Below, piece by piece: positions 45,484-54,292 of a DNA stretch of 64,000 bases. Below the pieces are notes generated by a model, which had not been told where the DNA came from, made no database searches, and saw nothing but the letters and a program-made list of their open reading frames with translations. Positions within the stretch are counted from its first letter, which is position 1. The number at the start of each line of letters is the position of its first letter. Origin of the DNA: Candidatus Bathyarchaeota archaeon (GTDB lineage Archaea; Thermoproteota; Bathyarchaeia; Bathyarchaeales; Bathycorpusculaceae); contig PLYI01000118.1 in assembly GCA_003151735.1 (NCBI GenBank), forward strand, positions 3,417 through 67,416, read 5' to 3'. Made by a program: the position numbers and the translations under genes.

Positions 45484-46044
45484 ATGGAAAAGAAAACTAC
45501 GATAAGAATCCCGGAAGCATATGTTCCATTGCTGGAAGATGTTAGGCTTTTAACAGCAGATCAAAACAACCCCAATCGTACTAGCCTTAAGCAGCAAGAG
45601 CAAATCTGGAGAAGCTTGCAAAAGTATGGTTGGGCATATCCGATAATAACTAACAAGGAAGGAGTTTATGCTGATGGAGAGCAGAGAGCTGAGGTTTGCA
45701 AGCAACATGGCGAGTTTTTTGTTCCTGTTCTCCGTTTACCAGTCAGTGATGTGGATAGGAGGCTGCTTAGGCAGATTCTAAACAAACTCAAGGGCAAACA
45801 CAACAAAGAACTTGACAGCGCCGAGTACATTCGCATTCTTCAGCAGGGTGAGAAAGAGGATTTGAAGGCGCTTCTTGAATCAGTTGGCGAGAGGCTGCCA
45901 GAGGATTTAGATGAACGCAAATTTTCACTTACTATTCCTGAGACCTACGAGATTATCGTTGAATGCAAAGGAGAAGAACAACAAAAGCAGATTTTTGAGA
46001 AGTTGAAATCGGAGGGGTACAAACTACGGATTTTGACATTGTAA
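45484..46044 (+). CDS. ParB/Srx-like N-terminal domain protein
   Basis: 186 aa; ATG 45484 lies 8 nt after AGGAG. The ParB-like fold is recognisable as LLTADQNNPNRTSLKQQEQI, YGWAYPIITNKEGVYADGEQ and RAEVCKQHGEFFVPVLRLPV, where the GEQR motif replaces the ParB GxxR (NTP-binding/nuclease) box. In phages this domain commonly sits with ABC-GNAT genes; it may act as a nuclease or NTPase. It overlaps the proposed start of the ABC gene by 19 nt. Confidence 0.7.
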   Translation: MEKKTTIRIPEAYVPLLEDVRLLTADQNNPNRTSLKQQEQIWRSLQKYGWAYPIITNKEGVYADGEQRAEVCKQHGEFFVPVLRLPVSDVDRRLLRQILNKLKGKHNKELDSAEYIRILQQGEKEDLKALLESVGERLPEDLDERKFSLTIPETYEIIVECKGEEQQKQIFEKLKSEGYKLRILTL

Positions 46045-46706
46045 AGCATTGGGATCAAGCGGACAGTTTTAGATCACAAAGCGTGGTTGGAAGTTATACT
46101 CTTTCTGATGTTAAGTTGGAGAAGCGTTTTAGGGGTTCTTTGCCCCTGGAGGATTTTGATTGGCAAATAGGAGTTATCGTTGGGCGCAGTGGCTCTGGCA
46201 AAACAAGCATAGCTAAGCAGCTTTTCTCAGATGCTTACATTCGAGAGTTTGAATACACAAACAAGTGTGTTTTGGATGACTTTCCCAAAGAGCTTGAAAC
46301 AGGTGAGATTACAAAGATGCTTTGCAGTGTTGGCTTTGCGTCTCCGCCTGATTGGCTTAAAGCATATGATTGCTTAAGCCAGGGAGAAAAGATGAGGGTA
46401 GATATTGCCCGTGCTCTTTGTTTAGAGAAGCCACTAATTGTATTCGATGAGTTTACCTCTGTTGTAGATAGAGAGATCGCTAAAGTTAGCGCCTTTGCAA
46501 TCAGCAAGGCGGTTCGCAGAAGTTCTAAGAAATTCATAGCCGTTACTTGCCACTATGACGTGGTCGATTGGTTAGCTCCAGACTGGGTTTTCTGCACTGA
46601 CACAATGGAATTTAGCCGAAAAAAAGAAGTCGGCCGCCCGTTGAAATCCAAATATATCGGTGCGGCGCTAACCTTTGGAAGATGTTTCGGCAATATCACT
46701 ATCTGA
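46026..46706 (+). CDS. ABC-type ATPase, N-terminal part of a probable ABC-GNAT protein
   Basis: Conventional start GTG 46083, but the frame stays open and family-like upstream (DFDIVKHWDQADSFRSQSVV). GGAGGGG (46011-46017) lies 8 nt before an in-frame ACG at 46026, so a longer product is likely. Walker A is VGRSGSGKTSIAK, the ABC signature CLSQGEKMRVDIARAL and Walker B LIVFDEFTSVVD, all soluble, with no transporter partner. The frame ends at 46706. Before that, an A7 run at 46619-46625 allows a -1 slip into a frame that reads RPPVEIQIYRCGANLWKMFR and continues as the GNAT domain. The protein is therefore probably one ABC-GNAT polypeptide made by frameshifting, or a broken gene. Confidence 0.75.
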   Translation, partial: TDFDIVKHWDQADSFRSQSVVGSYTLSDVKLEKRFRGSLPLEDFDWQIGVIVGRSGSGKTSIAKQLFSDAYIREFEYTNKCVLDDFPKELETGEITKMLCSVGFASPPDWLKAYDCLSQGEKMRVDIARALCLEKPLIVFDEFTSVVDREIAKVSAFAISKAVRRSSKKFIAVTCHYDVVDWLAPDWVFCTDTMEFSRKKEVGRPLKSKYIGAALTFGRCFGNITI

Positions 46707-47095
46707 ATGGCAAGCTTGGAGCAGGTGTCCGATGCTACGTTGCTCTCTATCAAGACAAGCCCATAGCTTTCATCGCTATAGTTTGCATTAGGATGAGAGC
46801 AAAATATTATCGAGTCAGTCGATTAGTTGTCTTGCCGGATTATCAAGGGATTGGCGTAGGAAAACGATTATTGAACTTTATCGCTGAACTTTATTCTTCT
46901 CAAACAAAAATGCCCTTCTACATACTAACAAGCAACCCTCAGATAATTAGAGGCAGCATGAAAAACTGGAGAATTAGTCGTTTCGGTCATGCAAGCAAGG
47001 GAAGAGGCAATTCAAGAATAAATAACGAAATAAAAAGTAGTCTCAGCAGAAAACGCATAACCGTTTCTCTTCAGTACATCCCGACTAAATGTTAA
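46682..47095 (+). CDS. GNAT acetyltransferase-like domain (C-terminal part of ABC-GNAT)
   Basis: 137 aa from ATG 46682, with no ribosome site of its own. The acetyl-CoA-binding core is visible as RLVVLPDYQGIGVGKRLLNFIAE (motif A, QGxGxG), preceded by RCYVALYQDKPIAFIAI. In frame upstream of the ATG it continues without stop (EIQIYRCGANLWK) to the A7 tract shared with the ABC frame. Phage ABC-GNAT proteins and the Mom DNA-modifying enzyme have this fold, so a nucleobase-modification role is possible but unproven. Confidence 0.7.
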   Translation: MFRQYHYLNGKLGAGVRCYVALYQDKPIAFIAIVCIRMRAKYYRVSRLVVLPDYQGIGVGKRLLNFIAELYSSQTKMPFYILTSNPQIIRGSMKNWRISRFGHASKGRGNSRINNEIKSSLSRKRITVSLQYIPTKC

Positions 47096-47109
47096 GCGCT
47101 TCAATGTTT

Positions 47110-47748
47110 CTAAGATTTTATGAAAAGTTTATGGGCAGCTTCCCGAAGTGTGTCTAGCTCTTTTCTAAAATGATATTTGTCATACAAGTATGCCGGTAAG
47201 CCAAAAACCAGCGGCATGATAGTCAACACAATAGCCGCTTTAAATCGCAAGGTCCATAATGTGATTGCAATGAAGGGAAGATTAACAATTAAGGCTAACT
47301 CAGCTCCAAGTATAATTCCTGTAAGTATTGAATATTTAACTGCTGCAAACTTAAATGTTGCATCAATAGCCGGGTTATTACTGCGCCAAATCGATTCTTT
47401 TAAAAATTGCTGAATTTCCATCTCTTTCGAGCAGCCTTGATGACATATCTCTCTTGTTTTTTCCAATATCCGTTTATTTTTATGTTTTTTCCGATTGATT
47501 CGAGCATTCAACCCATTATTCCCTGTGACATAATTTCGTACTATCAGTCCCGGGAAGCCTGCAATTGAAGAGAATAGCAAAAGAACTGCTATGCTACTGA
47601 TCATTTCTGACGGACTTTGTTGAGTAAAAGGGTTTATCCATGGAAGAAAAAGAGTGTGCAATGGTGTGAGGACAAGTACAAGGAAACCATTCGCTACTAA
47701 CATTATAATGTAGGCAGCAGGCACATCCTTGATTGTCTCTTCGCTCAT
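47110..47748 (-). CDS. Membrane protein, unknown
   Basis: 212 aa with four hydrophobic segments (about 10-33, 47-70, 135-158 and 162-186). The loop between helices 2 and 3 is basic and carries REICHQGCSKEME. No transporter or enzyme signature is seen. It is opposite in orientation to its neighbours, so it probably has its own promoter. Confidence 0.5.
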   Translation of the reverse strand: MSEETIKDVPAAYIIMLVANGFLVLVLTPLHTLFLPWINPFTQQSPSEMISSIAVLLLFSSIAGFPGLIVRNYVTGNNGLNARINRKKHKNKRILEKTREICHQGCSKEMEIQQFLKESIWRSNNPAIDATFKFAAVKYSILTGIILGAELALIVNLPFIAITLWTLRFKAAIVLTIMPLVFGLPAYLYDKYHFRKELDTLREAAHKLFIKS

Positions 47749-47930
47749 TTCGGTAACTGCCTCATTCTCAGTTTTTCCAGCGCAGATAGGAACTTTTCAA
47801 ATCTGGGATTAGGCGCAGTTATTGCCATTAAACCACTGTCGTTGAGATAGTGTCTCATTGCTTAACAGATTTAAAACTTGCCAATTCTGCGTTTTTCGCA
47901 TTTCCTATTATCGGTAAAGAGTTAGAAAGC

Positions 47931-48668
47931 ATGGCACATTATAACAGTGAGAGTAGTGATAGCAAAACCATACGTCATAGAGCCTTTGCGCTGCTTAAGG
48001 AGACCCCAAAGGTTTCTCCAAAGATGATATGTGCAAAACTGCACCTGTCCTATGTAATCTATGGTGGCTACATTAACAATTTGAAGAGCTACTGGAAGTC
48101 TCACTATCAAAATGAACAGGGTTCAAACTGTTCAAGTATTCATGCTTGGAGCGGTTGGTGCTTTGTTCCTAAGTATGTAGATCGTGATTTGGCTTTAACC
48201 ACTGGGTGGGAAAAAACCTAAGCCAAAAATCGCTGGTTAAAGTGGAAAGACACGAGTGGACTTGGGTCGATGATGTGGTTTGAGAATGGCAGAGTTAACT
48301 TGCATGTAACAAGCCCAGTTAATCTAGGCAAGGTAAAACAACTGGTCTCCAATGGCTTTGGATTTACAGGTTTAATCTTCGATGACAAGGTTATGGCACA
48401 GGTTCAAGAAACTATCCATCATTATGGCGCTCACCACGTTTTTGATGTAGGCGCACCGCTCCCACGAAAGACAATCAAATACTTCGACAAAAGCCACGGC
48501 ATAACAATAAAAATCGGCGATATGAGCCACCCAGAATCAGTTGAGGTAGAATCTCATGTTCCTGATTGGGCTGAGCGTATGGATTTATTCTTAGAAAAAC
48601 TCGATGGTTTCTTCACTGCCAATACTTTTGGAAAAGATACTTCCAAGAAACCTGATTACGTTATTTAA
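47931..48668 (+). pseudogene. HTH-containing island gene with in-frame TAA
   Basis: ATG 47931 begins a frame (helix-turn-helix-like KETPKVSPKMICAKLHLSYV) that stops with TAA at 48219. The identical frame resumes at once with AKNRWLKWKDTSGLGSMMWF and ENGRVNLHVTSP and runs to TAA 48668. The two parts form one coherent protein of about 245 aa (GWCFVPKYVDRDLALTTGW reads straight on into RWLKWKD). The gene is thus either recently inactivated, mis-sequenced or read through. No function recognised beyond DNA-binding at the N-terminus. Confidence 0.6.
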
Positions 48669-48722
48669 TTTGTATTTTCTGCAACTTATATCCGTCTATG
48701 TTGAAATAATAGCGCCTTTTGA

Positions 48723-50192
48723 TTATTTCTTCTTCAATTTTGGGCACTCCTCGCCTAGACACCAACCGTACCTTTGGACAGTTCTGCAGCTGTAGGGTCT
48801 AACTTCGTCTCTGTCTACTTTGTTTGTGAAAAACCAGTTTACTTGATAGCGGGTTATAGAATCGTCAAAATCGTTAAGGCACCTGAAAAGATCAATAATG
48901 CTTTCCGGGCTATGGAACCCAAGGCCGTACGCTTCCTGCAGAAGAGCAAGGCGCTGTTGGTGGCACATCTCCCCCGAGTTCAGGGCTTTAACAAAACAAG
49001 GCCTAATTCCATCTGCACTCTCAAAGGACAAATTCCTTGGCACATACTTTATTCTTTTTTCTTTTAGTGCTTTCCTAAATTCCCGAGCCTTATCCATCGC
49101 TAACATAATGTCTTTTTGTTTGAGTCCATAAAGTTTGAAGTATTCAACACCTCTAACCTTATCCTCCTCCAGTTGACCGTCAACAATGAGACATTCTTCA
49201 CCAGATTTTTCATGAATAGAAAATGGGATTCGGCACATCCGGTTAATGTCGCCTACAACAGCATAGTCAATGAAGCGATAATCGTGATCCTGTAAAAGTG
49301 CAAGTTGAAGCTGTTTGTAAACCTGCTTCCAAAACTCAAGCTTCTGATTAATTTCATAAACGGAATCAAAGAAGACATGAACATGATAACCCCGCTTTGT
49401 CCTAATAACAAGCGGCTTAATGTTTAGGCCGCCAAGTTGCGCTAGAAAAAATTTCACTTCATCTCTCAATTCTGACTTTCGTTTTTGGGTTTCTGCTTCG
49501 GTAAGTAAATCGCTTTTTTTGCAATAGTCAAAGTCGAAAAATACCTTCTCTATTCCTAATGGTTGGGCTTTGTCTTTTTCTGGTTGAACACTGATAAATG
49601 CAGGTGCCTTGTTTTCGGCGCATTCCTCAATAAAAGGAAACACGTCATTGGGATTGTCGGTGAACCACCTTTCAGGGTTTCCCAAATCTCGACCGAAAGC
49701 ACCAAAAAACTCCAAAAGGAACCCTTCCTTTGTTATATGATCTTCCGCTGTCTTCACTTTTTCGATGTGCTCTGAAGGCGCAAATAGATCATCTTCCTTC
49801 GCTTGCTTAGATTGTTGGAAAAAGCTTTGACATTGCCAATAAAGTTCTCTAGGTACCCAAAGCTTGCCATCTATTTTTTCTTCAAGAAGTTCAGCCTTAA
49901 AAAGTTCTCCAAGAGCAGAATCAAAATCCTTTTCATCAATCATCGTTACTTTTAGAATTGCCTGACTATCGTAAGCTCGATTAATGACTATTGCAGTAAC
50001 AATTCGACCTCTATTTGAGCTCCAAAATTTTGGGTTTATGATAAAATTGTTAGCGTTACTTGTTTCTTCTGTTTGCTTAGTTCCAGCAATGTTTCTTACC
50101 ATTGTTTGTATTCTCTGTCTTTCCCTTGCAGCCTCTTTGTTTGACAGAAATCCAGTGTTTGTTCGTCGCGTTTCCGGCATTGGTTCTCGCAA
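48723..50192 (-). CDS. Plasmid/virus-type archaeo-eukaryotic primase
   Basis: 489 aa. The first ~150 residues are winged-helix-like. The AEP catalytic motifs follow: FFDFDYCKKSD (metal-binding Asp-x-Asp), LVIRTKRGYHVHVFFDSV (the [S/T]xH-type motif) and IDYAVVGDINRMCRIPFSIH (third Asp and the R-x-x-R-x-P). A C-terminal region ends with YSCRTVQRYGWCLGEECPKL, which has three Cys like the Fe-S/PriL-type or PriCT ends of replicative primases. Probably primes replication of the element. Encoded opposite to its neighbours. Confidence 0.78.
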   Translation of the reverse strand: MREPMPETRRTNTGFLSNKEAARERQRIQTMVRNIAGTKQTEETSNANNFIINPKFWSSNRGRIVTAIVINRAYDSQAILKVTMIDEKDFDSALGELFKAELLEEKIDGKLWVPRELYWQCQSFFQQSKQAKEDDLFAPSEHIEKVKTAEDHITKEGFLLEFFGAFGRDLGNPERWFTDNPNDVFPFIEECAENKAPAFISVQPEKDKAQPLGIEKVFFDFDYCKKSDLLTEAETQKRKSELRDEVKFFLAQLGGLNIKPLVIRTKRGYHVHVFFDSVYEINQKLEFWKQVYKQLQLALLQDHDYRFIDYAVVGDINRMCRIPFSIHEKSGEECLIVDGQLEEDKVRGVEYFKLYGLKQKDIMLAMDKAREFRKALKEKRIKYVPRNLSFESADGIRPCFVKALNSGEMCHQQRLALLQEAYGLGFHSPESIIDLFRCLNDFDDSITRYQVNWFFTNKVDRDEVRPYSCRTVQRYGWCLGEECPKLKKK

Positions 50193-50262
50193 CTCTATTA
50201 TTCTTAATTGTTTTAAGCTCTATTACTTTAAAGTAAAGTTTTTACCTATACCAAATGCCCTT

Positions 50263-50874
50263 TTACCATTCATCTCTTCTACTCATCGATTCTTGTTTTT
50301 GGTCTTGCTCTATTTCACGGTAGATGTTTTTTGCTGTAGATGAAACAACTGTTAAATCTGTACCTGCAACACTCTTCACGGTTGGAATTTTCACTAATCT
50401 TTCTTCTCTTGTCTGTGGCACATATTGAACAGTAATTTCTTTAGCAGTAAAGTTTAGCTTTTCTCCAGAAGGCCATGGCTCATACATTTCGACCCTAATC
50501 AGATACTCTCCTGCAACGATCCCTTTCATCTCTAAAACTTGTGGGTACTCAAAATCGTTATTTATTAATTGACTTTGAGGTATGATTAATGATGTAGAAT
50601 TGAGCAGTTGCTCTTGAAAATACAGATCAAGGTTTATTTTTGAAAACGACGCCTTTGAAGGAAGTAAGGTAAATTCAATTTTGAGTGCTAACTCGTCTTC
50701 TTTTGTTGTAGCGGCAATGCGGTTAATCACTATTGCTTTTGTTGACTTACTTGCCTCTTTTGTCCTATTAATGTTGAACTGAAAAGAAAGGTCTTCCAAT
50801 GTTGACTGCTTTGCTTGCTTAACATCGACCGCCATTATCTCTCTTTTTTGCTGATTCTTCGATAATTTACCCAT
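50263..50874 (-). CDS. Hypothetical protein, 203 aa, beta-sandwich-like
   Basis: ATG 50874. The N-terminus is basic and short. The middle is beta-rich (KIEFTLLPSKASFSKINLDL, then YLIRVEMYEPWPSGEKLNFT), resembling an immunoglobulin-like or C2-like sandwich. The tail is hydrophilic and Gln/Glu-rich (REIEQDQKQESMSRRDEW). No signal peptide is seen, so intracellular. It precedes the primase on the same strand. I do not know its function. Confidence 0.5.
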   Translation of the reverse strand: MGKLSKNQQKREIMAVDVKQAKQSTLEDLSFQFNINRTKEASKSTKAIVINRIAATTKEDELALKIEFTLLPSKASFSKINLDLYFQEQLLNSTSLIIPQSQLINNDFEYPQVLEMKGIVAGEYLIRVEMYEPWPSGEKLNFTAKEITVQYVPQTREERLVKIPTVKSVAGTDLTVVSSTAKNIYREIEQDQKQESMSRRDEW

Positions 50875-50910
50875 CGTTTATCCAATTATTCAATTTAACT
50901 TAATAGTATT

Positions 50911-51060
50911 TTAAGCAACGCTTAACGGGGTATCCTCCGCCCAATCTTTACATAACAACTTTGCCTGATTTAGCACGGTTATGGTAGCTTTTTCTTGTTT
51001 GTCTGGAGGATAACCATATTTCTTAAGTAATTGCTTATGCGTCCTTGCCTCAATATCTGA
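50911..51060 (-). pseudogene. Relic of a type I restriction R subunit C-terminus
   Basis: Fifty codons with no start, ending in TAA (50911-50913), translate as [18 protein letters not shown] and [17 protein letters not shown], the conserved end of DUF3387-type HsdR proteins ([10 protein letters not shown]...VLxQAxLL). The rest of the gene is absent. It sits just upstream of the intact type I system, so an earlier restriction locus seems to have been lost here. Confidence 0.6.
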
Positions 51061-51140
51061 TCAATACTTCAATCGGTAACGAAAGGTTAAATCCAAACTT
51101 AACAATAACAAAGCATTGAAAATCAACCGGAAATGAAATT

Positions 51141-51455
51141 ATGGACTTAGCGGATGAGCTTAGGAAACTTCAAGGCAAGCGTTTGACAACTCTTTACCAA
51201 AACAAACCATTCGAAATTACCCAAGTTTCCAACAACCAAATAATCCTCAAAACATCTACAGAGTCACAACGTCCCATCCCCCTCAAAGAAATAGTCCGTG
51301 CATGGAACCATTTAGAAAAACATAAAAAATTAACAAGGTCTGAGGTTCGAGATTTAGGGTATTCCGAATTTAACCCAGCTTATGTGGTAGCTATTCTTGC
51401 AAGCTTGCCTGGAGTAAAGCACACTCTTGGACCAATCATTCTCGAACTTTGCTGA
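51141..51455 (+). CDS. Hypothetical protein upstream of the restriction-modification operon
   Basis: 104 aa from ATG 51141. It begins with DLADELRKLQGKRLTTLYQN and ends HTLGPIILEL; the middle (KTSTESQRPIPLKEIVRAWN) looks like a small alpha/beta domain. No motif is recognised. It is 83 nt before hsdR on the same strand and could be a regulator or controller of the system, on position alone. Confidence 0.5.
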   Translation: MDLADELRKLQGKRLTTLYQNKPFEITQVSNNQIILKTSTESQRPIPLKEIVRAWNHLEKHKKLTRSEVRDLGYSEFNPAYVVAILASLPGVKHTLGPIILELC

Positions 51456-51538
51456 ATAAAAAGCAAGTGCCAAGTTTTTTATGCTTAGTCTATTATCTTA
51501 TCTATAATACTTGTTGAATTTAGAGGGATGCCACTGCC

Positions 51539-54292
51539 TTGAAGCCTGAAGAGGAAGCTCGCAAAAAGATTGATGGGTTGCTTGAGAAGGCTGGCTGGAT
51601 CGTGCAGGATTATAAGGATTTGAATCTTGGCGCTAGCGTTGGCATAGCTGTTCGAGAGTTCCCGTTGAAGGGTGCGGGTTTTGCTGATTACCTGCTTTTT
51701 GTTGAACGTCATGCCGTCGGTGTTGTTGAAGCCAAGCCTGAAGGCACCACATTGAGTGGAGTTTCTGAGCAAACTGAGAAGTATCTGAGAAGTTTGCCTG
51801 AGAGTATTCCTCATGTTGGCGATGTGTTGCCTTTTGCGTATGAGAGCACTGGTGTTGAGACTTTTTTTAGGGATTTGCGTGACCCTGAACATCGTTCTCG
51901 AAGGGTTTTTGCTTTTCATATGCCTGAGACCTTGCATGAATGGGTACATCAAGAGACTACCCTTAGGGGCAGATTGAATCACATGCCTCCCCTAATTACT
52001 GAAGGGTTACGCGATTGTCAAAAAGAAGCCATTGGAAACCTAGAGTGGTCACTTAAAGAATCAAGACCACGAGCACTCATTCAGATGGCAAGCGGCAGTG
52101 GCAAGACCTTCACTGCTGTGACTGAAGTTTATCGGTTAATCAAGTTTGGTGGTGCTAGGCGTGTTTTGTTTTTGGTTGATCGTAACACTTTGGGGAAGCA
52201 GACTTTGCAAGAATTTGCCCAATACCGAACGCCTGATGATGGACGTAAATTCACCGAATTATACAACGTCCAGCGGTTACTATCAAACAAGATTGATCCA
52301 GTTAGCCGCGTATGCATAACCACTATCCAGCGACTCTATTCCATGCTTAGGGGCGAGGCTGAGTTCTTAGAGGAAAATGAGGAAACCTCAGCTTTCGAAA
52401 TGAGATTTCGCGACATGCGCCCAGTTGAAGTCGCTTATAATCAGCAGATTCCGCTGGAAATGTTTGATGTAATAATAACCGATGAGTGCCACAGGTCTAT
52501 TTACCATCTTTGGCGTCAAGTTCTTGAGTACTATGACGCATTCATAATTGGATTAACTGCGACGCCCTCCAAGCAGACTTTGGGTTTCTTCAACCAGAAC
52601 TTGGTTATGGAGTATGGACATGACCGCGCCGTTGCCGACGGAGTAAACGTCGCCTACGATGTTTACCGAATTTCAACAAAAATCACTCAAGGCGGAAGCA
52701 GAGTCGAATCTGGCTTCTATGTCGACAAACGTGATAAGCTCACAAGGAAGGTTCGCTGGGAACAGCTAAACGAAGACCTCGAATATGATAGCAAAGAATT
52801 GGATCGAAGCGTAGTTGCCAAAGACCAAATCAGAACCGTGATTAAGACTTTTAGGGATAAATTGCCAATCGAAATTTTTCCAGGGCGCAAAGAGGTGCCT
52901 AAAACGTTGGTCTTTGCAAAAGATGATAGCCATGCTGAAGACATAGTTGAAATTATTCGCGAGGAGTTTGGGAAGGGCAACGATTTCTGCAAGAAAATCA
53001 CCTACCGCACTATGGAGCGGACCGAGGATTTGATTGCCAGTTTTCGCAACTCCTACAATCCACGCATCGCCGTTACCGTGGACATGATTTCAACCGGTAC
53101 AGACATACGCCCCTTAGAGTGCTTGCTTTTCATGCGTGATGTGCGTTCAAGCGTTTATTTTGAGCAGATGAAAGGTAGAGGTACTCGCACAATCTCTGAC
53201 ACAGACCTAAAAGCTGTCACACCTGGAACCGAGAGCAAAACCCACTTCGTAATCGTTGACGCTGTTGGAGTTTGCGAAAGCGACAAGACAGATTCACGCC
53301 CCCTAGAGCGCAAGCGAAGTACGCCTTTTGAAACCTTGGTTGGATTAGTAGCTTTAGGCGTTAGGGATGTGGATACTTTAACTTCCTTAGCGGGCAGACT
53401 TGCCCGAGTTGACAGAGAATTAGACAGTGATGAGCGCAAAGAAATAGAGACAGCAGCCGGCGGAAAATCGTTTAAACAAATAGTTAACGGGCTATTTGAC
53501 GCGGTGGATCCAGATAAGCAAATTGAGAAAGCTAAGCAGCTTTTCAAAACTGACACACCAACAACTGAGCAAATCAAGAAGGCTTCTGCTGAATTGGTTA
53601 CTACTGCTTGCGCTCTATTTGACTCACCACTTTTCCGGGGAACTCTTGTGGAAGTAAAGCAGAGAAACGAGCAAACCATAGACACAACCAGCAAGGATGA
53701 ATTGTTTTTCGCCGGTAGTGACCCCTTAGTGGTTGAAAGAGCAAAATTAACGGTGAAATCATTCAAAGACTTCATCGAACACAACAAAGACGAACTAATT
53801 GCCCTACAAATAATTTACAGTAAACCTTACAGCCAACGTCACTTGACCTATGAGGCAATCAAAGAATTAGCCAACGCTCTACAAAAACAGCCTTACAATT
53901 TGAATCTAGAACTTGTCTGGTTGGCTTATCAGCAACTAGAAAAATCCAAAGTTAAAGCTGCAGGACCACAAAAACTTCTGACAAATACCATATCTCTAAT
54001 TCGCTTTGCTACCGGACAAGCCAATGTCCTTGAACCATTCGAAGATGAAGTCAACCGCAATTTTAGTTCCTGGCTACAAAACCAAGAAAGCCACGGCACA
54101 CACTTCACCCCCGAGCAGACTGAATGGCTAAATATGATAAAACAACACATAACCACCTCCCTAAACGTCGGAATAGACGACTTTGAACTATCACCCTTCA
54201 ACCAAAAAGGCGGAGCAGTCAAAGCCTACCAACTATTCGGAAAAGAACTAAACAAAACACTAGAAGAACTAAATACGGTGCTAACAAAGTGA
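51539..54292 (+). CDS. hsdR: Type I restriction enzyme R subunit
   Basis: 917 aa from TTG 51539. The N-terminal PD-ExK nuclease is seen as GFADYLLFVERHAVGVVEAK. A superfamily 2 translocase follows with Walker A MASGSGKTFTAV (about 183-191), DECHRS box (about 315-320), GLTATPS, and motif VI as FEQMKGRGTRTIS. The C-terminal half is the EcoEI-type tail that binds the methyltransferase. With S and M it cuts unmodified foreign DNA after ATP-driven translocation. Its stop overlaps the hsdS start by 4 nt. Confidence 0.93.
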   Translation: MKPEEEARKKIDGLLEKAGWIVQDYKDLNLGASVGIAVREFPLKGAGFADYLLFVERHAVGVVEAKPEGTTLSGVSEQTEKYLRSLPESIPHVGDVLPFAYESTGVETFFRDLRDPEHRSRRVFAFHMPETLHEWVHQETTLRGRLNHMPPLITEGLRDCQKEAIGNLEWSLKESRPRALIQMASGSGKTFTAVTEVYRLIKFGGARRVLFLVDRNTLGKQTLQEFAQYRTPDDGRKFTELYNVQRLLSNKIDPVSRVCITTIQRLYSMLRGEAEFLEENEETSAFEMRFRDMRPVEVAYNQQIPLEMFDVIITDECHRSIYHLWRQVLEYYDAFIIGLTATPSKQTLGFFNQNLVMEYGHDRAVADGVNVAYDVYRISTKITQGGSRVESGFYVDKRDKLTRKVRWEQLNEDLEYDSKELDRSVVAKDQIRTVIKTFRDKLPIEIFPGRKEVPKTLVFAKDDSHAEDIVEIIREEFGKGNDFCKKITYRTMERTEDLIASFRNSYNPRIAVTVDMISTGTDIRPLECLLFMRDVRSSVYFEQMKGRGTRTISDTDLKAVTPGTESKTHFVIVDAVGVCESDKTDSRPLERKRSTPFETLVGLVALGVRDVDTLTSLAGRLARVDRELDSDERKEIETAAGGKSFKQIVNGLFDAVDPDKQIEKAKQLFKTDTPTTEQIKKASAELVTTACALFDSPLFRGTLVEVKQRNEQTIDTTSKDELFFAGSDPLVVERAKLTVKSFKDFIEHNKDELIALQIIYSKPYSQRHLTYEAIKELANALQKQPYNLNLELVWLAYQQLEKSKVKAAGPQKLLTNTISLIRFATGQANVLEPFEDEVNRNFSSWLQNQESHGTHFTPEQTEWLNMIKQHITTSLNVGIDDFELSPFNQKGGAVKAYQLFGKELNKTLEELNTVLTK

